Shown here: positions 9,508-18,651 of the stretch, piece by piece
Position numbering within the stretch: position 1 is the stretch's first letter
Layout of the letters: every line of letters begins with the position of its first letter
Source of the DNA: BOKV01 sp041397525
GTDB taxonomy: Bacteria; Pseudomonadota; Alphaproteobacteria; Rhizobiales; Rhizobiaceae
Length of the DNA stretch: 64,000 nucleotides
NCBI GenBank assembly: GCA_041397525.1
Contig: JAWKWL010000006.1
Coordinates: forward strand, 124,001 to 188,000
Direction of reading: 5' to 3'
Notes under the pieces: model-generated
The model's database searches: none
Told to the model about the DNA's origin: nothing
Seen by the model: the letters and a program-made list of their open reading frames with translations, nothing else
Program-made: the position numbers and the translations under genes

Positions 9508-9531
9508 ACCTACCTCAAGGGGATAATTCCC
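9508..9531. repeat. Right terminal inverted repeat of the IS1595-family element
   Basis: Reverse complement of the left repeat with one mismatch. The truncated restriction-modification frame (minus strand) reads into this repeat and stops at 9510, adding a few foreign residues to its end. Confidence 0.9.
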
Positions 9532-12047
9532 ATATTTTTTATAGCTGGCCTCATTTCTTCTCTTGGCTTTCCGAATAACCACCACTTCAGGGCGTATTCC
9601 TTTACATCATTGGACGTAGAATAATTCGCTGTCTTATCGCGTTGGATTTTCACTGTGGAAAGAAGGTATTGGTATATCTCCGGAAACTCTGCTCTTACTT
9701 CAATTTCAGATTTCCCAAATAGGTCAATTGTGAATTTTCCACGATTTCGACCAGTAAGATCACCACCATTAATGTAAGGCTTTAAGACGGTTTTCGCTTT
9801 GTCATCAGTTCCGAAACCAAATCTTTCAGCAACGGCTTTGGTTATCGCAAAGCCCTTGCCATGAAATTTAACTCCGTCATGGGCAATTCCCTTATTGGCT
9901 TGCAGGATGACAGCTTTTGTTACGTCAATGCCCACTGAAAAATCGGAATTAATCAATCCAAAATCATCAGAGAAACTGATTTGTGGCTCATCTGTATCAA
10001 GAGCGGTTTCGGCCACTACGGTTTTCAGAACGCCAACTACGCTGCCTGCTTCTGCAACTGACATGGCTATGCGGACTGCGGCTGAATCCTTGCCCTTGTA
10101 CCAAGGGTGATCGGCAATGGCCATGATAATTGAAACCGGCTTTTTCGCACTCAAGTGTTTTGCGATGATGCGCCGGTTGAATATTTGTGTAATTGAGTTT
10201 GTTGTTACAAACCCAAATCGGCGAAGCTTGGTCTTGTTTTGTGTCAGCAGTTCAGCGGCTCTGTCCCACCAATATACGACAATATCAGCGCCGCCGGATA
10301 TATCGGGATAAACATTCCAAAGCACCTCAGCATATCCATCGCCAAATTCCTCGCGAAAATCCTGTCCTGCAATGAAGGGCGGATTGCCGACGATGAATTC
10401 CGCCTCCGGCCAGTCGGGCCGCCGCGCGTTGGGGTAAGTCTCCCTGCCGTCCACGATTTTCGGCACGGGATAGCCATCCCATGTCAGCACGGCATCGCCC
10501 TGACGGATATTGCCATAGTCGCGCAGCACGGGATCACTGGGCAAGCCGCCCTTGTTGCGCTTGTGCCATTGCAGGAAACCGATCCACAGAACGAGTTCGG
10601 CAATGTGGCGGGCGCGATGGTTGAGTTCGAGGCCCAGAAACTGGTGCGGATCGACCTCATGCCGGTCGAGACCGGCCAGCGCCTCCTGCCCGCCGAGGTC
10701 CAGCAAGGCTTCCAGCACCTCTCCCTCCAGCCGCTTCATCAGTTCCAGCGACACATAGAGGAAATTGCCGGTGCCGCAGGCAGGGTCGAGCACACGGGTG
10801 TTGAACAGGGTCTCGTGAAAGGCGCGCACGACAGCCACGGCCTCGTCATTTTGCCTTTCCGAAACCAGCCGCTCGGCAGTGTTCCTCACATTGCGCCAAT
10901 CCTCCTGCAACGGCTCCATGATGGTGGCGATCACCAGCCGCTCGACATAGGCGCGTGGCGTATAATGCGCGCCGAGCTTGGAGCGTTCGCCGGGGGATAG
11001 CGCCTGTTCGAGCAGGGTGCCGAAAATCGAGGGGTCCACCTCGGTCCAGTCGGCATCGGCAGCGTGGTACAATTCGCCGATTTCCTCGCGGTCGAGATCG
11101 AAGACCCTGGAATTGGCAAACAGGTTGCCGTTGAAACGGCGCACCTTCGCAGCAATGCCATAGGCGAAGTTGCCCTTGTCCATCGCCTCCCATAACTGGC
11201 TGACCATGGGGGCAAAGGTCTCGGGCTTTTCCTTGCAGCCTTTCAGCATCGTCTTGAAACTGTCAGCCGGCAGCAAATCCATGTCTTCTGCAAACATGGT
11301 GAAAAGGCAACGCATGAGAAAGGCCGCCACTTCTTCGGGATCGTGCTTTGCCGCCTCAAGCGATTTGGAAACCTCTGCGAGCCGCCTGGCAATTTCGCGC
11401 GATGCCCGCACGGCCTTTGCTGTCGGGTCAAGCGATTTGGGAGCTTCCCAGATGGCCTTGAGGCGGTCCCGGATTCCTGCATTGCGCAAGTCTTCGAGAT
11501 AAATGCGATAGCCGCGGCGGTCTGGAAATTGCGAATAATTCTTTCCCTGCCCGCTGAAATCCGCATAGACCTCGATGCAATAGCCTACATCGCAAACCAG
11601 AATGAAGGGCGGCCAGCCATCAGCCGTCGGCAGGGCCTTGGCATATTCCTCCGCCTGGCGGCGGGCATTCATCATCAGCACGTCCCAGCGCCGGTCTGCC
11701 CGTTTGGCATGGCCCTTGTCATCGGAGGCGAGAAACAAGTCTTCCTGATTGTCGGGCTTTTTCTGGCTGATGCGCTTCACGCTCTGCTTGGCTTCAAGGA
11801 CGAAACAGCCCTTCTTGTAGAGATCGATGCGGCCATGGCCGGTGCGGTCGCCCGCTTCGCGGAAGGTGACGGCCCGCTCGAACACATAAGCGTTGTTCTC
11901 GGTGTCCTTGCTGGCAGTGTCGGGTCTTGGCAGGCCCAGAACCTCGCACAACTCGTTCATGAACAGGGGAAAATTGGCGCGTTCCGCCCCGCCGGTATTC
12001 TCCTGCCAGCGTTTGATGAATGTTTCGAGGTCCATTGGAGCGCTCAT
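9510..12047 (-). pseudogene. 5' part of MmeI-like (type IIL/IIG) restriction-modification gene, truncated by the IS element
   Basis: Encodes 845 residues from ATG 12047 (preceded by an AGAGGGG ribosome-binding site); only 838 are native before the element joins at 9531/9532. The N-terminus carries a PD-(D/E)XK nuclease motif, RIDLYKKGCFVLEAK: Asp75, nine residues, Glu85-Ala-Lys87, the spacing I recall for MmeI. A helical region follows, then methylase motifs LGAHYTPRAYVERLV (X), VLDPACGTGNFLYV (I, about 420) and VGNPPFIAGQDFREEFG (IV, about 554). Nuclease, N6-adenine methylase and specificity are fused in one chain in this family. The target-recognition part is cut at residue 839 of a rejoined 1142. 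The truncated protein keeps both catalytic centres but probably has no sequence specificity. Confidence 0.87.
9532..9539. repeat. Target-site duplication, right copy (8 bp)
   Basis: An exact copy of 6907-6914 (atattttt), directly outside the right inverted repeat and inside the interrupted gene. Confidence 0.9.
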
Positions 12048-12223
12048 GATTCCCCTCTTGCAGGGCAACTATTCCTGCTTGCGCGGCAAAGTGGAAGGGG
12101 TTTGTTGGCGATTGTTGCAGTTCGATCTGCCGTTAACGGCTGTCTGTTCCCCCATCTGTGGGAACAGGTTGGAGAAGGGGTGCAAGCGAAAGCGAGCAAG
12201 AAAGAACCCCACACCGGGTGCAA

Positions 12224-13549
12224 TCAGCTGGCAAGCGCCTCGCCCAGCGCCAGCATCGAGGATTTCGGCGTGCGTGTGAGCGTGTCGAAATCGACATGGA
12301 CGAGGCCGAAGCGCTTTTCATAGCCCTGCGACCATTCGTAATTGTCGAGCAGCGACCAGATGAAATAGCTCCTGACCGGCGCGCCATCGGCAATCGCGCG
12401 GCGCACCTCGCCCAGATGGGCGTCGAGATAGGCGATGCGGTCGGGATCGCTGACGCTGGCGCCTTCGACCTGGTCGGCAGAGGCCATGCCGTTCTCCGTT
12501 ACATGGATCGGCAGGCCGCGAGTGTAGTTTTCATGCGCCCAGGTGATGAAATGATGCAGGCCCTGCGGGTATATCTCCCAGCCGACCTGGGTCTTGGGCA
12601 GCGGGCCTTCGACCTCGCGCGTGGCGGGCCACAGCGCGGCCGGATCGGCGGCCACCAGCTTGCGGGTGTAATAATTGATGCCTAGCCAGTCGACCGGGGT
12701 GGATATGACGGGGAAATCCTTCTCGAAGCCATCGGGCATGTGCGGGCCGAGGCCGTCGAGAACATCGGCGGGATATTCACCGCGAAACACGCCGCCGAGG
12801 AACCAGCGATTGTAGATGCCGTCATAAAGCGTCGCGGCGGCACGGTCGGCGGCACTGTCGCTGGCGGGCTGGGCATATTCGAAATTCATCACGACGCCGA
12901 CATTTTTCTGGCCGAGCGCGCGCATCACCTCGACCGAGCGGCCATGCGCCAGCAGCACATGGTGCATGGCGCGGGCAGCCGCACGGATATCGCGCAGGCC
13001 TGGCGCATGATGGCCCATGAAATGGCTTAGCCAGGCAATGCACCAGGGTTCGTTGAAGGTGGCTGCAGCGTGGATGCGGTCGCCGAGGCGTTTCATCACG
13101 ACTTCGGTGTAATCAGCAAACCAGCCCGCAATATCGCGGTTGCGCCAGCCGCCGAGATCAGCAAGCGGTGACGGCAGGTCCCAGTGATAGAGGGTTGAAT
13201 ATGGCTTGATGTTGCGTTCAAGCATCGCGTCAACAAGCCGGTCGTAGAAATCCAGCCCTTCGCCATTCACCGCGCCGGTGCCCTGCGGCATGACCCTGCT
13301 CCACGAGATCGAAAAGCGGTAGGCGTCGAGCCCCGCATTGCGGATGATGTCGAAATCATCGGCATAGCGATGATAGTGATCGCAGGCGATGTCGCCGTTC
13401 TCGCCGCGCACGACATTGCCGGGCGTCGCAGCAAAGCTGTCCCAGTGTGAACGGCCGCAACCGCCAAAGCGGGTGCCCTCGATCTGGTAACTGGATGTGG
13501 CGGTGCCGAAAGTGAAGCCGGCTGGAAACTGGCTGCGCCTGAACTGCAT
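12224..13549 (-). CDS. GH1 family beta-glucosidase
   Basis: A cytoplasmic retaining beta-glycosidase of 441 residues, the usual GH1 length. It begins FPAGFTFGTATSSYQIEG, the GH1 N-terminal signature. TFNEPW holds the acid/base Glu (about 167) and HVTENGMAS the nucleophile Glu (about 352); the C-terminal WSLLDNYEWSQGYEKRFGLV is the aglycone/glucose-binding segment. No signal peptide is present. It starts 40 bases after the end of the LacI-type regulator gene on the same strand and is probably co-transcribed with it. Its position next to the alpha-glucoside genes suggests it handles beta-linked glucosides entering by this or another route. The exact substrate is not predictable. Confidence 0.93.
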   Translation of the reverse strand: MQFRRSQFPAGFTFGTATSSYQIEGTRFGGCGRSHWDSFAATPGNVVRGENGDIACDHYHRYADDFDIIRNAGLDAYRFSISWSRVMPQGTGAVNGEGLDFYDRLVDAMLERNIKPYSTLYHWDLPSPLADLGGWRNRDIAGWFADYTEVVMKRLGDRIHAAATFNEPWCIAWLSHFMGHHAPGLRDIRAAARAMHHVLLAHGRSVEVMRALGQKNVGVVMNFEYAQPASDSAADRAAATLYDGIYNRWFLGGVFRGEYPADVLDGLGPHMPDGFEKDFPVISTPVDWLGINYYTRKLVAADPAALWPATREVEGPLPKTQVGWEIYPQGLHHFITWAHENYTRGLPIHVTENGMASADQVEGASVSDPDRIAYLDAHLGEVRRAIADGAPVRSYFIWSLLDNYEWSQGYEKRFGLVHVDFDTLTRTPKSSMLALGEALAS

Positions 13550-13588
13550 TTCTTGCTTTCCCGGAATTGTTTGCGTTGATGTGTGTCA

Positions 13589-14632
13589 TCATGCCTTGGC
13601 GGAATTGGCGAGACGAAGTGCCGGCCCTGTCGATGCGCCCACGACCAGTTCCGCCTCCCACAATTCCTGAACTGGGGGGCAGCCGGGATTGCTCGCTATC
13701 GCGATGATCATCTCCGCGCAGCGGCGTCCCGCGTCACGGATCGAGGAACGTGTCGCGGTGAAGGCCGGAATGGCATTGACATCCTGCAGGAAGGACAGTT
13801 GGTCGTCATGGGTAATGATGGATATGTCGCGTCCGGGTTTCAGCCCGCTTTCCTGGATGGCACGTACCGCGCCCATTGCCAGCAACACACTGGACGTCAG
13901 AACAGCGCCGGGCCGCTCCGGCATGGCCAGCAATTGCAACATGCGCCGGTGGCCATTTGGCTCGATCATCTCGTCGGAAAACATGATCCTGTCATCGCAG
14001 GCAAGTCCACGGCTTTCCAATCCCTCGAGATATCCCGCACGACGCCGCCGAGCGAAGTTCATGTCCTCCAGACCGTTCAGCAATGCGATGCGCGAATGGC
14101 CGAGATCGGCCAGAAATTGTGTAGCGCGTACAAAGCTGCGCTTGTTGTTGACGTCCAGCCAGGAGTAGCTGTCGGCGGGGTCATCGGTGCGGCCATGCAC
14201 CAGAAAGGGCATGTCGAGCGATTTCAGCAAGGCAATGCGCGGATCATTGGCTTTCGGCCCGTGCACGATTACACCGTCAACCTTCTTGCCGGAAGCAAGA
14301 TTGCGGTAAATCCGCTCCTGATCCGCTTCGGGTACCACCGATATCAGCATGTCATAACCCTCGCGGGCATAGGCCTCACCAGCCCCGGCGATGAAATCCG
14401 AGAAATGCGGGTTGATCATTTCATGGCTGGCGATCGGTACGACATGGCCGATGGTATGGGTACGACCGGTTGCCAGTCGTTTTGCGTGAGAACTTGGCTG
14501 ATAGGAATGCGCCTCGGCGGCCTCAATCACCTTTCGCCGCGTCGCTTCGCTGACTTCGGGATAGCCGTTCAGCGCCCGGCTAACGGTAGTCGGTGACAGG
14601 CCCAGTAATTCGGAAAGGTCTTTCAGCTTCAT
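13589..14632 (-). CDS. aglR: LacI-family transcriptional regulator of the alpha-glucoside locus (AglR)
   Basis: 347 residues. A helix-turn-helix at about 3-24 (KLKDLSELLGLSPTTVSRALNG) and the LacI hinge near 50-60 precede a periplasmic-binding-protein-like sensor domain (IGHVVPIASHEMINPHF to the end). It is divergent from aglE across a 313-bp control region holding two copies of the palindrome caaagcgctttg, the kind of site expected for this family. One copy lies only 14 bp above its own start codon, which suggests autoregulation. The likely effector is an imported alpha-glucoside or its breakdown product. The gene name rests on position and family, since LacI paralogues are hard to tell apart by sequence alone. 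Confidence 0.88.
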   Translation of the reverse strand: MKLKDLSELLGLSPTTVSRALNGYPEVSEATRRKVIEAAEAHSYQPSSHAKRLATGRTHTIGHVVPIASHEMINPHFSDFIAGAGEAYAREGYDMLISVVPEADQERIYRNLASGKKVDGVIVHGPKANDPRIALLKSLDMPFLVHGRTDDPADSYSWLDVNNKRSFVRATQFLADLGHSRIALLNGLEDMNFARRRRAGYLEGLESRGLACDDRIMFSDEMIEPNGHRRMLQLLAMPERPGAVLTSSVLLAMGAVRAIQESGLKPGRDISIITHDDQLSFLQDVNAIPAFTATRSSIRDAGRRCAEMIIAIASNPGCPPVQELWEAELVVGASTGPALRLANSAKA

Positions 14633-14645
14633 TTCAGTCCCAAAT

Positions 14646-14657
14646 CAAAGCGCTTTG
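14646..14657. promoter_or_regulatory. Putative AglR operator, proximal to aglR
   Basis: A perfect 12-bp palindrome, caaagcgctttg, 14 bp upstream of the aglR start. It matches the second copy at 14799-14810, and its central CG with symmetric arms is typical of LacI-family sites. Confidence 0.75.
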
Positions 14658-14757
14658 GCAATTCGCATGATCTTTCTCCGATATTTGTAGCACGTCAAGC
14701 CCGCATCCCAGCGTTGCTGGCAAAGCCTTGTGGAACATTTGATCATGAAAGTTGATC

Positions 14758-14785
14758 TTGACAGCTGGCATAATGGCGATACATG
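14758..14785 (+). promoter_or_regulatory. Candidate promoter of aglEFGAK
   Basis: TTGACA at 14758-14763 is a perfect -35 box. Sixteen bases later TACATG (14780-14785) is a weak -10 candidate. The operator at 14799-14810 would then cover the start of transcription, a repressing position. The -10 match is poor, so the assignment is tentative. Confidence 0.45.
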
Positions 14786-14798
14786 GTGGCAGCCAAGC

Positions 14799-14810
14799 CA
14801 AAGCGCTTTG
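14799..14810. promoter_or_regulatory. Putative AglR operator, proximal to aglE
   Basis: A second caaagcgctttg palindrome, here extended to ccaaagcgctttgg (14798-14811). Its centre is 153 bp from the first copy, so the two could be bridged by a DNA loop. The rest of the 14633-14945 intergenic stretch shows only the candidate promoter and the aglE ribosome-binding site (GGAGGAG at 14934-14940). Confidence 0.78.
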
Positions 14811-14945
14811 GAGAACTTTGGCTGAAACAGCAGGGACCATGGGCTGAATCTGGATTTCAGTCTTTTCCCGCAAAAGAAATCAAATGACATCCCTGCTGAT
14901 TCCGTTCGCAGGCGGGCCAGGGCAATTCCCAACGGAGGAGAGATC

Positions 14946-16310
14946 ATGCGTAAAATTCTCATGGCAGGTGTTGCAGCAATTGCATTGGGCGCCTCCCTGT
15001 CCGCTGCCCATGCAGCTGACCTGAAGTTCAAGCCGGGTGAAGATGCCCGCTTCAATTGGAAGAGCCTTGAGGAATTCGCCGCAGCCCACAAGATGGATGG
15101 CGAGGAGCTGTCGATTTTCGGACCCTGGCGCGGCGATGACCAGGCACTCGTCGAAAGCGTACTTGCCTATTTCACCGAGGCGACCGGTATCAAGGTCAAC
15201 TACGCGTCATCTGAAAACTACGAACAGCAGATTGTCATCGATGTCGAAGGCGGAAGCCCGCCAAACATAGCGGTTCTACCGCAGCCGGGCCTCATTGGTG
15301 ATCTGGCGGCCAAGGGCTTCCTGACTCCATTGGGCGAAGAGACAAGCAACTGGCTCAATGAAAACTATGCAGCCGGTTCAAGCTGGGTTGGCCTTGGCAC
15401 CTACAAGGGCAAGGATGGCACCCCGGCGCTTTATGCCTTCCCCTACAAGATCGATGTGAAGTCGCTGGTCTGGTATGTGCCTGAAAACTTTGCAGACGCG
15501 GGCTATGAGGTGCCGCAGTCCATGGAAGATCTCAAGGCGCTGACCGAGAAGATCGTTGCCGATGGTGGCACACCATGGTGCATCGGCCTTGGTTCAGGTG
15601 GTGCAACGGGCTGGCCCGCGACCGACTGGGTCGAAGACATGATGCTGCGCACCACGACTGCGGAGAACTATGACAAGTGGGTCTCGAACGAGCTGAAGTT
15701 CAACGATCCGGTTGCCATCAACGCCATTGACGAATTCGGCTGGTTTGCCCGCAATGACAAGTTCGTTGCCGGCGGTGCTGGAGCGGTTGCATCGACCGAC
15801 TTCCGCGATTCCCCGAAGGGCCTCTTCACCTCGCCGCCACAGTGCTACATGCACCATCAGGCGTCGTTCATTCCGTCCTTCTTCCCTGAAGGCACGAAAC
15901 TGGGTGTGGACGCAGACTTTTTCTACATGCCCGCCTACAAGTCCAAGGAAGGTGAACTCGGCAAGCCGGTTCTCGGTGCGGGCACACTTGCCATGATCAC
16001 CAAGGACAGCCCGGCGGCCCGTGCCTTCATCGACTTCCTCAAGACGCCGATTGCGCATGAATTGTGGATGGCGCAGTCCGGCTTCCTGACACCGCTGAAG
16101 TCGGTAAATCCGGATGCATATGCCAATGACGCACTGAAGAAGCAGGGAAACATCCTGCTGAATTCGACGACATTCCGCTTTGACGGTTCCGACCTGATGC
16201 CTGGCGCCGTTGGTGCAGGAACGTTCTGGACCGGAATGGTCGACTATGTCGGCGGCAAGTCGGCAAAAGACGTGGCGGATGCGGTTCAGGCCAGCTGGCC
16301 GGCCAAGTAA
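14946..16310 (+). CDS. aglE: Alpha-glucoside ABC transporter, periplasmic substrate-binding protein
   Basis: A 454-residue family 1 extracellular solute-binding protein. The Sec signal peptide (MRKILMAGVAAIALGASLSAAHA) has its cleavage site near residue 23. The mature part opens with a domain resembling other AglE proteins (FKPGEDARFNWKSLEEF, LSIFGPWRGDDQALVESVLAYFTEATGIKVNY). Strong ribosome-binding site GGAGGAG before ATG 14946. It is the first gene of the run aglE-aglF-aglG-aglA-aglK, an order known from Sinorhizobium, where the system imports sucrose, maltose and trehalose-like alpha-glucosides. Repression through the upstream AglR operator is likely. Confidence 0.93.
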   Translation: MRKILMAGVAAIALGASLSAAHAADLKFKPGEDARFNWKSLEEFAAAHKMDGEELSIFGPWRGDDQALVESVLAYFTEATGIKVNYASSENYEQQIVIDVEGGSPPNIAVLPQPGLIGDLAAKGFLTPLGEETSNWLNENYAAGSSWVGLGTYKGKDGTPALYAFPYKIDVKSLVWYVPENFADAGYEVPQSMEDLKALTEKIVADGGTPWCIGLGSGGATGWPATDWVEDMMLRTTTAENYDKWVSNELKFNDPVAINAIDEFGWFARNDKFVAGGAGAVASTDFRDSPKGLFTSPPQCYMHHQASFIPSFFPEGTKLGVDADFFYMPAYKSKEGELGKPVLGAGTLAMITKDSPAARAFIDFLKTPIAHELWMAQSGFLTPLKSVNPDAYANDALKKQGNILLNSTTFRFDGSDLMPGAVGAGTFWTGMVDYVGGKSAKDVADAVQASWPAK

Positions 16311-16457
16311 TTCCGCACAGGGGCGTGGACTGGCTGTCCGGGTTCGCCCGGGCGGCCAATTTCCCGGAACCTTGTATCCGGGACCGCACAGAAGCCAGGG
16401 GCATTGGAGCGAGGGGCAAGGCCCCATGATCAGGCCAAAGGCATTGGGGAGGGAAGC

Positions 16458-17456
16458 ATGAATCCTGTAATGCAAGGATTGCTGACGATCATGGTCGGCG
16501 TCGGCGGCTGTATCGGCTACTTCTATTTTTCCAACATCATTCTCGACAGGTTCCTGCTTCCAGCCACCGGACCCAATGCCGGGCGCAATATCAACCGCGC
16601 CAACCAGATCCGGCCATGGCTGTTTCTATTCCCCGCGATTTTCGCGTTGAGCGTCTATCTGGTCTATCCGGTTTTTGCCACGCTCTACATGTCGCTCACC
16701 GACCGTGCGCAGGACTATACCTTTGTGGGTTTCGACAACTACCGGCAGATGTTTGACGAACCCAAGTTCTGGGAAGCCATGCGCAACAACATGCTCTGGC
16801 TTGTCGTAGTACCCGCCCTTTCCACCGCATTCGGGTTGCTGGCAGCCCAACTGACGGACCGGATCTGGTGGGGCAATATCGCCAAGTCGCTGATTTTCAT
16901 GCCGATGGCGATTTCCTTTGTCGGCGCGTCGGTAATCTGGAAACTGGTCTATGACACGCGTCCGGAGGGCCAGGACCAGATCGGCGTGCTGAATGCCGTG
17001 TGGGTGTGGTTTGGCGGTGAGCCGCAGACATGGCTGACGCTGATGCCGTGGAACAATTTCTTCCTGATGATCGTCCTTGTGTGGATCCAGACCGGCTTTG
17101 CCATGGTTATCCTGTCGGCCGCGCTTCGCGGGATACCGGAGGAGACCATCGAGGCTGCCGTCATCGATGGCGCCAATCCGTTCCAAATATTCTTCAAGAT
17201 CAAGGTGCCGCAGATCATGGGAACGATCGTTGTCGTGTGGACGACGATCACGATCGTAGTGCTGAAGGTTTTCGACATCGTGCTGGCGATGACCAACGGC
17301 CAGTGGGAAACCCAGGTTCTGGCCAATTACATGTATGACAAATTCTTCCGTGCATTCGACTGGGGAGTAGGTTCGGCAAGCGCCACGATCATCATGCTGC
17401 TGGTGACGCCAATCCTGATCTGGAACGTCTACAATGCGCGCAAGGAAATGCGCTGA
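16458..17456 (+). CDS. aglF: Alpha-glucoside ABC transporter, permease AglF
   Basis: 332 residues from ATG 16458, preceded by GGGAGGGAAGC. An N-terminal membrane helix (LLTIMVGVGGCIGYFYFSNIIL) precedes the MalF-like permease domain (WLFLFPAIFALSVYLVYPVFATLYMSL). The cytoplasmic coupling loop reads EETIEAAVIDGANPFQIFFKIKVPQ, the EAA motif that contacts the ATPase. It pairs with AglG to form the membrane channel. The frame is open upstream to 16404, but homology and the ribosome-binding site favour 16458. A 147-bp gap separates it from aglE; I see no convincing terminator there. Confidence 0.93.
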   Translation: MNPVMQGLLTIMVGVGGCIGYFYFSNIILDRFLLPATGPNAGRNINRANQIRPWLFLFPAIFALSVYLVYPVFATLYMSLTDRAQDYTFVGFDNYRQMFDEPKFWEAMRNNMLWLVVVPALSTAFGLLAAQLTDRIWWGNIAKSLIFMPMAISFVGASVIWKLVYDTRPEGQDQIGVLNAVWVWFGGEPQTWLTLMPWNNFFLMIVLVWIQTGFAMVILSAALRGIPEETIEAAVIDGANPFQIFFKIKVPQIMGTIVVVWTTITIVVLKVFDIVLAMTNGQWETQVLANYMYDKFFRAFDWGVGSASATIIMLLVTPILIWNVYNARKEMR

Positions 17457-17470
17457 GCAGGAGTGGGATC

Positions 17471-18616
17471 ATGGGCAGCATAGCCGGCAGGAAATCAGGC
17501 CTCGTCTGGGCAGTTCATCTTTCGGTGATTGCCCTGGTAGCGTTGTGGGTTTTTCCGACCTTCGGCCTTCTGGTCTCATCGTTCCGTACCGGTGACCAGA
17601 TATCGAATTCCGGCTGGTGGTCGGCCTTCTCGACACAGGAGCGTATGGCGCCGCCGATCCGGGTTGAAGGCGAGGAAGTGCCACGGGACGGCAAGTTCGT
17701 TATCAGCGGCGAATTGTTCCCGGTCGCAGATTCAACGCTGAGCGCCTGGGGCACCAGTTCGCGCGAGCCCGAGGCGTACAAGCCGGGCGATGTTGCCGAC
17801 CTTGGTGACGGCGTTTCGCTCACGGTCGATGACCGGGGCAACTATGTGCTGAGCGGACCAGCGAGTTTTGCCGACCAGCGGCTGCCGCGCATCTTCACGA
17901 CCGCGGCAACGCCGCCCGAGTTCACGCTGGCCAACTATCGCAACGTGCTGTTCTCCTCGACGGCGGCTGCCGGTGTGGGACAGTCCTTCATCAACACGCT
18001 GACGGTCGCGATACCAGCCACAATCATTCCGATCCTGATTGCTGCCTTTGCCGCATATGCGCTTGCCTGGATGGAGTTTCCTGGTCGCGCCCTGCTGGTG
18101 GCTGCAGTGGTGGGCTTGCTGGTGGTGCCACTGCAACTGGCGCTGATCCCGCTCTTGACGCTGCACAACCAGATCGGCATCGGCAAGGGGTATCTCGGAA
18201 TCTGGCTTGCGCATACCGGCTTCGGCCTGCCGCTGGCGATCTATTTGCTGCGCAACTACATGGTTGGCCTGCCACGCGACATCATCGAGAATGCGCGGGT
18301 CGATGGAGCGACCGAATTCCAGATCTTCACCCGCATCGTGTTGCCGCTTTCCTTCCCGGCGCTGGCTTCCTTCGCGATTTTCCAATTCCTGTGGACCTGG
18401 AATGATCTACTTGTCGCGCTTGTTTTCCTGGGGACCGGCGATGACACGCTGGTGCTGACAGGCCGGCTCGTGAACCTTCTCGGCTCGCGCGGTGGTGACT
18501 GGGAAATCCTTGCAACTTCCGCCTTCGTGTCGATCATGGTGCCGCTGCTGGTGTTCTTCGCGCTGCAACGCTATCTGGTTCGCGGCCTGCTGGCCGGATC
18601 GGTAAAGGGCGGCTGA
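17471..18616 (+). CDS. aglG: Alpha-glucoside ABC transporter, permease AglG
   Basis: 381 residues, longer than a standard MalG because of a periplasmic insertion of about 120 residues after the first helix (roughly 45-160); such an insertion is usual in AglG. Membrane segments resume at about 180 (FINTLTVAIPATIIPILIAAFAAYAL). The EAA loop is DIIENARVDGATEFQIFTRIVLP. It starts 14 bases after aglF and is surely in the same operon. It forms the heteromeric channel with AglF. Confidence 0.93.
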   Translation: MGSIAGRKSGLVWAVHLSVIALVALWVFPTFGLLVSSFRTGDQISNSGWWSAFSTQERMAPPIRVEGEEVPRDGKFVISGELFPVADSTLSAWGTSSREPEAYKPGDVADLGDGVSLTVDDRGNYVLSGPASFADQRLPRIFTTAATPPEFTLANYRNVLFSSTAAAGVGQSFINTLTVAIPATIIPILIAAFAAYALAWMEFPGRALLVAAVVGLLVVPLQLALIPLLTLHNQIGIGKGYLGIWLAHTGFGLPLAIYLLRNYMVGLPRDIIENARVDGATEFQIFTRIVLPLSFPALASFAIFQFLWTWNDLLVALVFLGTGDDTLVLTGRLVNLLGSRGGDWEILATSAFVSIMVPLLVFFALQRYLVRGLLAGSVKGG

Positions 18617-18651
18617 TGCGGGTCAACCATTTTCATTTCCGGAGTATTTGA

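Larger units (their letters stand above)
6915..9531 (+). mobile_element. IS1595-family insertion element with two passenger genes
   Basis: A 2617-bp element bounded by 24-bp inverted repeats (6915-6938 and 9508-9531) that differ at one position; both read gggaattatccccttga from the outside inwards. It is flanked by the 8-bp duplication atattttt. It carries one IS1595-type transposase and, downstream on the same strand, an unknown 280-residue gene and a PIN-domain gene. IS1595 elements with passenger genes are a known class. The insertion lies inside an MmeI-like restriction-modification gene, and removing the element plus one duplication copy restores that frame exactly. The cargo is visibly more AT-rich than the transposase gene. 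Confidence 0.92.

Noticed and set aside
11343..12323. A 326-codon plus-strand open frame over the restriction-modification gene
   Set aside because: It is the shadow of the N-terminal nuclease/methylase coding region and spans an intergenic gap; no recognisable protein.
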